A stretch of DNA of 61,813 nt from an uncultured Pelagibacteraceae bacterium. Its GTDB lineage: Bacteria; Pseudomonadota; Alphaproteobacteria; Pelagibacterales; AG-422-B15. The number at the start of each line of letters is the position of its first letter. Position 1 is the first letter of the stretch. Under the pieces are notes generated by a model, which was not told where the DNA came from, did not search any database, and worked only from the letters and a program-made list of their open reading frames with translations. The stretch lies in the NCBI GenBank assembly GCA_902546615.1, contig CACCKE010000006.1:1-61813 (forward strand), written 5' to 3'. The translations under genes and the position numbers were made by a program. This document shows positions 38,808 through 46,395 of this stretch, piece by piece.

Positions 38808-40016
38808 TTAATCAAATCCTCCAAAATCTTGGAATAATGATGGGTCTCCAAATATATCTCCGTAATCCTGATTGCCACCTAAGGACCCTCCAGAAAGCTC
38901 TTCATCAGTAAGCTCATTAGACTCTAAAGTTTGCAATTGTTCAAGAAATTTGGATTTTTTCTCCTTATCAGCAGCATCAATGCATGATTGTCCGTATAAA
39001 TCATTTTTTACTATTTGGGTAGCTCCGTAGGTAGCAAAGACCACTATTAATAATATAGCGGTAATTCCCTTTGGAATTTTAAATCCAGCTTTATATTTTT
39101 TATTAATTCTATTGTCTGCTGCTTTTTCTTTTACAAACTTTTCCTGTGACTCTGCATAACGTTTTTCTGCTCTTCTTCGTAAAACCTCATAGGTAACTGC
39201 AGCTATAATAGTTAACGCTATTATTGTTAAAGCTAATGCACTCAATGCAGGACTTATTCCCAGCCTTACTTTTGATGCAATTACAGTTGTTAATGTTTGA
39301 TCCGATAAAATGCTAAATACAGTCGTGTTATAATTTTCAAATGAAAATAAAAAAGCAATTACCGCAGCTGATGCTATTGCGGGGCTTAAGTAAGGAACTA
39401 AAATTTTAAAAAATACTTGAGTTTGTGACGCACCTAGGTCTAAAGCGGCTTCTTCTTGCGTCTGATCAAATCTTTGAAGTCTTGCAACAAATATCAGAAA
39501 ACAATAAGTTGATATAAAGCATGTTTGAGCCAAAATTGTTAAAAATATTCCATTTCTTCCTATATCTGAGATGAACCCCTCTCCTCCTAAGCCTGCTATT
39601 CGATCCCATAAAACAACTGTTGAAATACCAATTATTACACCGGGGAATAAAACAGGCATAATGGAAATTGAATAATAGATATCTCTCAACTGCGAACGCA
39701 CTTGGGTTAAAACTATTGCTGCGGCCATTCCAATTGGTACAGAAAGTGTTACAACTCCTGCCCCTATAATCAAACTGCTAATAATGCCATCATGGAGTCT
39801 CCAGTCTGATAAAAGGCCTGCCAGATGTTGCCCATCATAAGCAATTTTGCCTTCATTGAACCATCTAAAACTAAAACATTCCCATGGGGTAATTGATGGA
39901 AATTCTGCTGAATTAAATGCCGTAATACTCATGATGATTAATGGGCCAAACAAGTATGCAAAAAATATAAAGATATATATTCCCATCATGAAATTAAGGA
40001 AATAACTAGGTCTCAC
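38808..40016 (-). CDS. potC: polyamine-type ABC transporter permease (PotC-like) with C-terminal extension
   Basis: Inner-membrane permease, second of a pair. The first about 280 residues are a normal PotC, with the EAA loop QEEAALDLGASQTQVFFKILVP. The 402-residue total exceeds the usual 260-280 by more than 100. After a basic linker (RRRAEKRYAESQEK) comes an extra TM helix at about 316-336 (ITAILLIVVFATYGATQIV) and then an acidic, Gly/Phe-rich tail with a single Cys (YGQSCID) and the end GDPSLFQDFGGFD. The start is GTG, overlapping the potB stop in GTGA, so translation is coupled. What the extension does is unknown. Confidence 0.88.
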   Translation of the reverse strand: MRPSYFLNFMMGIYIFIFFAYLFGPLIIMSITAFNSAEFPSITPWECFSFRWFNEGKIAYDGQHLAGLLSDWRLHDGIISSLIIGAGVVTLSVPIGMAAAIVLTQVRSQLRDIYYSISIMPVLFPGVIIGISTVVLWDRIAGLGGEGFISDIGRNGIFLTILAQTCFISTYCFLIFVARLQRFDQTQEEAALDLGASQTQVFFKILVPYLSPAIASAAVIAFLFSFENYNTTVFSILSDQTLTTVIASKVRLGISPALSALALTIIALTIIAAVTYEVLRRRAEKRYAESQEKFVKEKAADNRINKKYKAGFKIPKGITAILLIVVFATYGATQIVKNDLYGQSCIDAADKEKKSKFLEQLQTLESNELTDEELSGGSLGGNQDYGDIFGDPSLFQDFGGFD

Positions 40017-40942
40017 TTGATAATTTCTCCAATTCTAACTTTAAATATTCGCATCATTGTGAGCACAAAAATAACAGAAACTATTAACAAAATAATTGAA
40101 TAAGCTGATCCTCTTGACCAGTTGTCATTCATGTTAAACCATTGATATATCAGTTGAGGAAACCACAGGGTATTTGGGCTACTTAAAACAACTGGTGTAG
40201 CTAATGCTCCAACAGTTAACATAAAAACCATAGTACAGCCAGATACAATTCCCGGTTTTGCATGAGGAATAACAATTCTCCAGTGTGTTCTAAAAGATGA
40301 TGACCCTAAATCTTTTGCTGCCTCAATTTGATTAATGTCCAAACTTTCGATTGCATTGTAAAGAGGGAACATCATCAACAAAATATATGCGTATATTAAG
40401 CCAGTGTATAAGCCAATATCATAAGTGATAAATAGGATTCCTTGATCAAGTATTCCAATTCCAGTCAAAAAATTATTAATTACACCTTCGTTTGCAAACA
40501 AAATCCTTAAAGCAAATGATCTAAGCAATTCATTAATCCAGAAAGGAATAATCAAAGAAACAATAAGAAGTCTAGCTGTACTAGGGTTTGCAATTTTTGC
40601 AATATAGAATGCTATTGGATAACAAAATAGCAAGTTTGCAATTGTGACAAGCATTGAAACAAAAATAGTTCGCCCAAAGACTCCTAGATCGACAAAGTTA
40701 AATGCGTCAGTGGCTGTCTTAGAACCAAATATAAAATGACTATAATGCTCAAAAGTATAATAATCTTCTGGTCCACCTCTTGCTAGAGGAGGAACATTGG
40801 TTCTAAAAGACAAATCCAACATATAAAATTGTGGAATGATAACTAAAAAAACAAACCAAAATATTATTGCTACTAAAAAATATATCGCAACTGCCTTACC
40901 GTTTTTCTTAAAAAATGGTTGAGTAAATAAAAAATTTTTCAT
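40013..40942 (-). CDS. potB: polyamine-type ABC transporter permease (PotB-like)
   Basis: First permease of the transporter. The 309 residues form six TM helices. The EAA loop, IEAAKDLGSSSFRTHWRIVIP, contacts the ATPase. The N-terminus lies in the cytoplasm before IYFLVAIIFWFVFLVIIP. It starts 3 bp after potA and overlaps potC by 4 bp. Substrate class (spermidine/putrescine-like) is inferred from family and from the agmatinase gene in the operon. Confidence 0.9.
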   Translation of the reverse strand: MKNFLFTQPFFKKNGKAVAIYFLVAIIFWFVFLVIIPQFYMLDLSFRTNVPPLARGGPEDYYTFEHYSHFIFGSKTATDAFNFVDLGVFGRTIFVSMLVTIANLLFCYPIAFYIAKIANPSTARLLIVSLIIPFWINELLRSFALRILFANEGVINNFLTGIGILDQGILFITYDIGLYTGLIYAYILLMMFPLYNAIESLDINQIEAAKDLGSSSFRTHWRIVIPHAKPGIVSGCTMVFMLTVGALATPVVLSSPNTLWFPQLIYQWFNMNDNWSRGSAYSIILLIVSVIFVLTMMRIFKVRIGEIIK

Positions 40943-40945
40943 GAC

Positions 40946-42043
40946 TTAATCTATAGCTAAAGATGCTTTAGGTAATATTACCGATTTCGAAGAATCAAAA
41001 CCTAGTGCAATTGATGATCCAGAAGAAATAGAGGATGTATCTATAGCGTTTGGTACTGAAAATTTAATTTTTGCTCCTGATTGAAGCCTAGCGTAAAAGT
41101 TTTTTAGATTACCTTCAAATTCAAAACTTTCAATATTCACATCAATTTTATTATCAAAGCTGTCACCATCTCTTGGGATAAACAAAGACTCAGGTCTGAC
41201 AAATGCAATTGACTCATCTCCAATGTTTAGTTTTTTGCTATCATTCATCATTGCCAAATATTGTCCATCTGCAGTTTCAATTTGAGCTTTATCTCCCTCG
41301 ATTCCTGTAACTTTTCCATATAAAGGATTATTTTCACCAACGAATGTTGCAACAAATGGTGTTAATGGATTGTTATAAACCTCATCACATTTTCCAATTT
41401 GTTCAAGTTCTCCTTCATTCATGACTGCTATTCGATCAGACATTGTCAAGGCCTCTCCTTGGTCGTGAGTAATATAAATGAATGTAATATTTACTCTTTT
41501 TTGTATTTCTCTAAGTTCAGTTCTCATTCTTTGACGAAGTTTTAAATCCAATGCTGACAAAGGTTCATCTAAAAGGAGAACTTTTGGCTCAACAGCTAAT
41601 GCTCTTGCAATGGCTACTCTTTGTTTTTGCCCCCCAGATAGTTGATGAACTTTTTTTTCTCCTTGTCCCTCTAAAGCTATCAATTCTAAAAGTTCATCTG
41701 CTCTTTTTTTTCTTTCTTCTTTTGAAACGCCTCTTACCTCTAACGAAAATGCAATATTTTCTGATACACTCATTAGGGGAAAAAGTGCTAAATTTTGAAA
41801 TATTAGTGCGGTTGGTCTCTTATTGGGACCAATTCCAGACATATCTTTATTGTCGATAAGTACTTTGCCTTCAGATGGCTCTTGAAATCCAGATATAGCC
41901 CTTAATAGAGTGGTCTTTCCACAGCCAGAAGGTCCTAAGAAACTGAAGAACTCACCTCCATTTACTTTTACGTTGACATTCTTGGCGGCATAAAAACTGC
42001 CAAATGTTACTGAAACATCACTTAACTCTACATCTGCGCTCAT
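40946..42043 (-). CDS. potA: polyamine-type ABC transporter ATP-binding protein (PotA-like)
   Basis: ATPase energising import. The protein has 365 residues with Walker A GPSGCGKTT, signature LSGGQKQRVAIARAL, Walker B VLLLDEPLSALD and switch His in THDQGEAL. The C-terminal TOBE region runs from about residue 240 and includes AFVRPESLFIP. It is separated from potD by an intrinsic-terminator-like hairpin, which would lower its expression relative to the binding protein. Confidence 0.92.
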   Translation of the reverse strand: MSADVELSDVSVTFGSFYAAKNVNVKVNGGEFFSFLGPSGCGKTTLLRAISGFQEPSEGKVLIDNKDMSGIGPNKRPTALIFQNLALFPLMSVSENIAFSLEVRGVSKEERKKRADELLELIALEGQGEKKVHQLSGGQKQRVAIARALAVEPKVLLLDEPLSALDLKLRQRMRTELREIQKRVNITFIYITHDQGEALTMSDRIAVMNEGELEQIGKCDEVYNNPLTPFVATFVGENNPLYGKVTGIEGDKAQIETADGQYLAMMNDSKKLNIGDESIAFVRPESLFIPRDGDSFDNKIDVNIESFEFEGNLKNFYARLQSGAKIKFSVPNAIDTSSISSGSSIALGFDSSKSVILPKASLAID

Positions 42044-42092
42044 TGTTACAAATTATAATGATTTAACTAAAAAACACGAATAAATAAAAAAA

Positions 42093-42115
42093 CGCCCAAG
42101 ACAATGCCTTGGGCG
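42093..42115 (-). terminator. hairpin terminator/attenuator between potD and potA
   Basis: A perfect 8-bp stem CGCCCAAG/CTTGGGCG with a 7-nt loop, followed on the minus strand by a run of seven T residues. This is an intrinsic terminator placed after the binding-protein gene and before the ATPase gene. Partial readthrough would give more binding protein than membrane complex, as in many ABC operons. Confidence 0.75.
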
Positions 42116-42143
42116 CTCTTAATAACTAATCCTAGAGAACTAA

Positions 42144-43289
42144 TTACGCTGTTTCAAATTTGTTAGCGTATTCAGCTCTTGCATCAGCATACCATGGCGG
42201 TTCTGGTGGCCAAGGATTTAACTTGGTCGAAGTATCCCCCGGGTATATTGCTTTTGCTAAAGCTTTAGTTTCATCTGAGTAAAAGTCTGAAGCTCCATTA
42301 ACAGCTGAGTTATAACCAATTTCGTTAACAGTTTGACCACCTGTTTCTGGTGTAAAACTGTAATTGATTAACTCATAAGCTTCATCAATGTTTTCAGCTT
42401 TTGCAGACATTGTTATGCCATCGATCCATGCCAACGCACCCTCATCGGTAGTTTGGTACGCAACTGGTTCTCCAGCTTTCATCATTGCTGCTATAGGGCC
42501 ATCCCAAGTTTGTCCAACGACAACACCATCAGATGTGAATCCTTGTTTCTGAGGATCGGCACCAGACCAAAATTTAACAAGATTTCCTTTTTTTGAAATA
42601 CAATAGTCAGTAATTGTTTCCCAATTCTTTCTCATTGTATCTTCATCGTTATACGAAGACCAGAAATCCATTTTGCCTTGATGATGCATCCATATACCAC
42701 ATCCAGTCATCATTGAGTATGTTCTACCCATCATGAATGCGCCATCTATTCCAGGATTAGGCTCCCAAATATCTCCAAAGCTTGGAAGTCCATCGGGTTG
42801 CCATTTGTCGGTTCTCCAAGAAATTGACTCAGTACCCCAAAGTTGTGGTACCCAGTGAGATCCTTTTCCACCAAAATTCCAGTCACGCTCACCTACAGCT
42901 AGCATTCCTGGGTTAACAGCGCTTGTGTTTATTCGATTCATATCAAATGGGGCAAGTACGCCAAGGTCAGCCCATTGCAAAGCTCTCATGTTTGTTGGAC
43001 TTGCAAGGTCATAACCGGCTCCACCACCAGCTTTCATTTTTGATATAATTTCACCGTTATCACCTATTTTAGTATGGTTAACAGTAATTCCAGTTTTTGC
43101 TTTGAAATCTGCAACTACTGAGTCCGGCAAATATTCGCCCCACATTAAAACATTAACAACGGGAGCAGCAAAAGCGTTTGGAATATACCAAGGTCCAATA
43201 GCTGCTGCTGCACCAGTTGCAGCTGCACCTTTCAGGACTGATCTTCTTGAAACTTTTGCAGCCTTTAGAGTTTTATTAATTTTCTTCAC
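42144..43289 (-). CDS. potD: polyamine-type ABC transporter substrate-binding protein (PotD-like), Tat-exported
   Basis: Periplasmic binding protein, 381 residues. The N-terminus has a twin-arginine signal: KVSRRSVLKGAAATGAAAA, hydrophobic core and cleavage near NAFA, so it would be exported folded by the TatABC encoded in this window. The mature part begins NVLMWGEYLPDSVV, typical of the PotD/PotF family. The start is GTG with a strong GAGGAG ribosome binding site 6-7 nt upstream. It is the first gene of the operon potD-potA-potB-potC-speB. The exact ligand is not readable; polyamine or a guanidino compound is likely. Confidence 0.9.
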   Translation of the reverse strand: MKKINKTLKAAKVSRRSVLKGAAATGAAAAIGPWYIPNAFAAPVVNVLMWGEYLPDSVVADFKAKTGITVNHTKIGDNGEIISKMKAGGGAGYDLASPTNMRALQWADLGVLAPFDMNRINTSAVNPGMLAVGERDWNFGGKGSHWVPQLWGTESISWRTDKWQPDGLPSFGDIWEPNPGIDGAFMMGRTYSMMTGCGIWMHHQGKMDFWSSYNDEDTMRKNWETITDYCISKKGNLVKFWSGADPQKQGFTSDGVVVGQTWDGPIAAMMKAGEPVAYQTTDEGALAWIDGITMSAKAENIDEAYELINYSFTPETGGQTVNEIGYNSAVNGASDFYSDETKALAKAIYPGDTSTKLNPWPPEPPWYADARAEYANKFETA

Positions 43290-43560
43290 GGCTACTCCTC
43301 ATTTAATTTATTTGTTTAATTGATAAAAATTTTCATACATATATAGGTAGCTGTAAAGAATAAAGTGAAAGAAATTTAATAAGTTAATAAATCTTCTTTA
43401 AATAGATCTTTTTCTAAATACATGATAAATATACATAAAAATTAATCATAAATAGATACTTTAGATTTATTCTGTAAAGTATTGATAAAAATGATTATTA
43501 TTTTTATTTTTAAGCCCAGTTATTTCTTGGCTAAATTATTGTTTTAAATAGACTTTTCGT
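43290..43560. other. intergenic region, divergent potD and metE-like promoters
   Basis: The longest gene-free stretch in the window (271 bp), very AT-rich. It must hold the divergent promoters of potD and the MetE-like gene. I see no convincing SAM or other riboswitch, no tRNA and no strong dyad. Three AAATAGA-centred near-repeats occur at about 43400, 43450 and 43547, which may be chance in such AT-rich sequence. Confidence 0.5.
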
Positions 43561-44607
43561 ATGATTTTAACAACTACAATTGGCGCTTATCCTAAACCAG
43601 ATTTCTTAAATTTACCTGATTGGTTCAATGATGAAAGAGGTACAGACGCGGAATATCCTACAGCTAAGTGGGAGCAGGCAAAACTACAAATGGGTAAAGA
43701 ATATGAGGCCCAAATAAAAATTGCCACGGAGAAAATTATTAAAGATCAAATAGAGTGCGGGATTGATATTGTTACAGACGGCGAAGTAAGACGAGAAAAT
43801 TATATTCATTATCACTGCAGGCATCTCAGTGGGATCGATTTTGAAAAATTAACAAAAAAAACTGCAAGAACAGGTAATTATGATTGTTGGCTTCCAACAA
43901 TCACAAATAAAGTTGAATTTAATGGATCGTTTTTAAATAAAGAATACGAATTTAATCAGTCAATATCAAAAAATCCTATTAAAGTCACAATACCTGGACC
44001 ATTGACTATTACAGATACGATTGCTGATGAATTTTATAATGATCATAAAATGTTAGGGGTAGATTTAGGAGAGGCAATAAATAAAGAAATAAAATCATTA
44101 GTTAATTCTGGCTGTAAATATATACAAGTAGACGAGCCTCTATTTGCAAGAAAATCAAAAGAAGCAATAGAATATGGAATTGATAATCTTGAAAGATGTT
44201 TTCATGGAGTTGCAGACTGTGAGAAGATAACTCATATATGCTGTGGATATCCGGATAAAATTGATGCAGATGATTACCCTAAAGCACCGTTAATAAGCTA
44301 TTTTGAAATTGCAGATGCCTTAGAGAAGAGTCTGATTGATACCATTTCTATTGAAGATGCCCATAGACACAATGATTTAAAACTACTTGAGTTGTATAAA
44401 TCAAAAAAAATAATATTTGGATTGATTAAGGTTGCCTCAAGTGAGGTAGAAGAAATTGATGTGATAAGGGATAGATTGTTGTCCTGTCTAAACCATATTG
44501 ATAAAGAGAGACTTATAGCAGCTCCTGATTGTGGTCTTGGATATTTGAGTAGAGATATGGCAATGCTTAAATTAAAAAACCTGTCAAAGGCCGCAAAAAG
44601 TATTTAA
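43561..44607 (+). CDS. stand-alone core MetE-like methionine synthase
   Basis: Probable transfer of a methyl group to homocysteine on a zinc site. At 348 residues it is less than half of full MetE (about 750) and matches only its C-terminal catalytic barrel. Zinc ligands are present: His225 and Cys227 in THICCGY, Glu265 in ISIEDAHR and Cys324 in PDCGLGYL; YIQVDEP and DIVTDGEVRRENY are further barrel motifs. The folate-binding N-terminal domain of MetE is absent, so the methyl donor is probably a protein- or cobalamin-bound group or another small donor. Stand-alone forms (core-MetE, MesD) are known. No partner gene is adjacent. Its stop overlaps that of ald in a TTAA. Confidence 0.85.
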   Translation: MILTTTIGAYPKPDFLNLPDWFNDERGTDAEYPTAKWEQAKLQMGKEYEAQIKIATEKIIKDQIECGIDIVTDGEVRRENYIHYHCRHLSGIDFEKLTKKTARTGNYDCWLPTITNKVEFNGSFLNKEYEFNQSISKNPIKVTIPGPLTITDTIADEFYNDHKMLGVDLGEAINKEIKSLVNSGCKYIQVDEPLFARKSKEAIEYGIDNLERCFHGVADCEKITHICCGYPDKIDADDYPKAPLISYFEIADALEKSLIDTISIEDAHRHNDLKLLELYKSKKIIFGLIKVASSEVEEIDVIRDRLLSCLNHIDKERLIAAPDCGLGYLSRDMAMLKLKNLSKAAKSI

Positions 44608-45719
44608 GCAACTAAATCTTCAGGGTTTGAAAAAGCTATGTTTAGATCTCTTGCTACATCTGCTTGAGTACATTTATTTTTTATAACATTTAGCCCATTC
44701 ATAAAATTCCTATCATCAGATAATGCTTTTTTTAACCCATCTCTCGCTAATTTTTTTACAAACGGTAATGTAGCTTGATTTAGAGAGATGGTAGATGTAC
44801 GGGGAACGCATCCAGGCATATTTGTTACACAGTAATGTACCACGTCATGTTTAATATAAACCGGGTCTGCGTGAGTAGTAGGCTTGCTGGTTTCAATGCA
44901 CCCACCTTGATCTATTGCGACATCCACGATTGCTGCCCCTTTTTTCATTTTGGAAACTAGTTCATCTGATACTAATTTGGGCGCACTAGAGCCTGGGATC
45001 AGCACACCTCCTATTAGCAAGTCACATTTTTTAACTTCTTCAGCTATAGTTTTAGGTGTCGATATTGATGTATTGACTTCATCATTAAAATAATTTTTTA
45101 ATTCATTGAGTCTTGCTTCAGATTGATCAATAAGCGTTACATTTGATTTCATTCCATGAGCAATAAGGGCGGCATTAAACCCTACAACTCCACATCCAAT
45201 AATTACAACTTTAGCTGGCGGTGCTCCTGTTGCGCCAGATAATAAAACACCTCTTCCTTTGTTTGTCATTTCAAGAGCTCTGGCTCCTGCTTGAATTGAA
45301 ATTCTACCGGCTACTTCACTCATTGGAGCGAGTAGCGGAAGCCTTCCATTGTTATCGGTTATAGTTTCGTAAGCTATACATGTTGCGCCAGAATTCATTA
45401 ATCCTTCTGTCAATGCTTTACTTGCAGCAAGGTGTAAATATGTGAATAGCAGCTGGCCATCTTTTAACTTTTTTATTTCATCATCTTGAGGTTCTTTAAC
45501 TTTGATGATCAACTCAGCGCGATCGAAAATATCTTGCGCATTTTCAAAAACTGTTGCCCCAACATCGTTATAATTTTGATCATCAAAACCTGATCCTCGA
45601 CCGGCTGTTCTTTCAATGATTACTTCATTACCATCATCAATAAGTTCCTTTACACTTTCAGGAGTTAGGCCTACTCTATTTTCTTGCGGCTTAATTTCTT
45701 TGGGGACACCGATCAACAT
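44604..45719 (-). CDS. ald: alanine dehydrogenase
   Basis: NAD-dependent reversible deamination of L-alanine to pyruvate and ammonium. The protein has 371 residues with the N-terminal MLIGVPKEIKPQENRVGLTP, VKVKEP, TYLHLAA (catalytic His) and the Rossmann motif IGCGVVGFNAA. The nearby xsc and omega-aminotransferase genes suggest a role in taurine use: the transaminase turns pyruvate into alanine and Ald regenerates pyruvate and releases the nitrogen as ammonium. It is divergent from a methyltransferase gene. Confidence 0.96.
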   Translation of the reverse strand: MLIGVPKEIKPQENRVGLTPESVKELIDDGNEVIIERTAGRGSGFDDQNYNDVGATVFENAQDIFDRAELIIKVKEPQDDEIKKLKDGQLLFTYLHLAASKALTEGLMNSGATCIAYETITDNNGRLPLLAPMSEVAGRISIQAGARALEMTNKGRGVLLSGATGAPPAKVVIIGCGVVGFNAALIAHGMKSNVTLIDQSEARLNELKNYFNDEVNTSISTPKTIAEEVKKCDLLIGGVLIPGSSAPKLVSDELVSKMKKGAAIVDVAIDQGGCIETSKPTTHADPVYIKHDVVHYCVTNMPGCVPRTSTISLNQATLPFVKKLARDGLKKALSDDRNFMNGLNVIKNKCTQADVARDLNIAFSNPEDLVA

Positions 45720-45774
45720 ATATGACTAATTTTTATACTATTTATTAAATATTCAAAAGAGGAAAGCGCTCACT

Positions 45775-46395
45775 ATGGGTAAAAAATGGCTAAACATTGT
45801 TTATAAAGAAAAGAATTCAACCCGCCTAAAAAAACATTATAGGGAATGGGCTGACGGTTATGACAGTGACCTAAAAGACTGGGGCTACGCTTACCCAAGT
45901 AAAGTTAAACAGATTCTAGAAAAGTATATAAGTATAAAGAAGGGCTCAAAAATTCTTGATGCAGGGTGTGGTACTGGCTATGTCGCTGAAGTTTTGAAAG
46001 CTCTTCGTTATAATAATATCGTAGGGATAGATTATTCAAAAGATATGTTAAGAGTAGCTCACTCTAAAAAAATATATAAAAAACTAGTTTGCGAGTCGTT
46101 AAGCAAAAAAACAAGTTTAAAAGGAAGTCAATTTGATTTAGTTATATGCACAGGTGTTTTGACGTCAGGTCATGTAGGACCGTCATCAATAAAGGAGTTA
46201 ATTAGATTAACAAAGCCTGGGGGTTATCTCATACTCTCTATTTCAGAAAAAATTTTCTCAAAACTTGGATTTAAGCGTGAATTAGAAAAAAGATCGAATG
46301 AGTTCAATTATATCAAATTATCAAAACCTTTTATTGCTTTACCTAACCACAAAGATAGTGCAAGATCGCGAATGCACACTCTTCAAAGAGTTTAA
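45775..46395 (+). CDS. class I SAM-dependent methyltransferase
   Basis: A 206-residue cytosolic methyltransferase of unknown substrate. SAM-binding motif I is KILDAGCGTGYVAEVL; the acidic loop follows in VGIDYSKDML, and motif III is KPGGYLILSIS. The N-terminal LKKHYREWADGYDSDLKDWGY resembles METTL27-like (Williams-Beuren) methyltransferases. AGAGGAAAG provides a good ribosome binding site. It is set between ald and xsc but on the opposite strand, so a role in taurine metabolism is only a guess. Its stop codon overlaps that of xsc. Confidence 0.82.
   Translation: MGKKWLNIVYKEKNSTRLKKHYREWADGYDSDLKDWGYAYPSKVKQILEKYISIKKGSKILDAGCGTGYVAEVLKALRYNNIVGIDYSKDMLRVAHSKKIYKKLVCESLSKKTSLKGSQFDLVICTGVLTSGHVGPSSIKELIRLTKPGGYLILSISEKIFSKLGFKRELEKRSNEFNYIKLSKPFIALPNHKDSARSRMHTLQRV

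Noticed and set aside
43398..43557. Three AAATAGA near-repeats upstream of the MetE-like gene
   Set aside because: Short, unevenly spaced (about 50 and 97 bp) and in very AT-rich DNA; probably chance.
43290..43560. SAM riboswitch upstream of the MetE-like gene
   Set aside because: No conserved stem or pseudoknot pattern could be recognised; the only GC-containing dyad is a 4-bp AGCC/GGCT, too weak.
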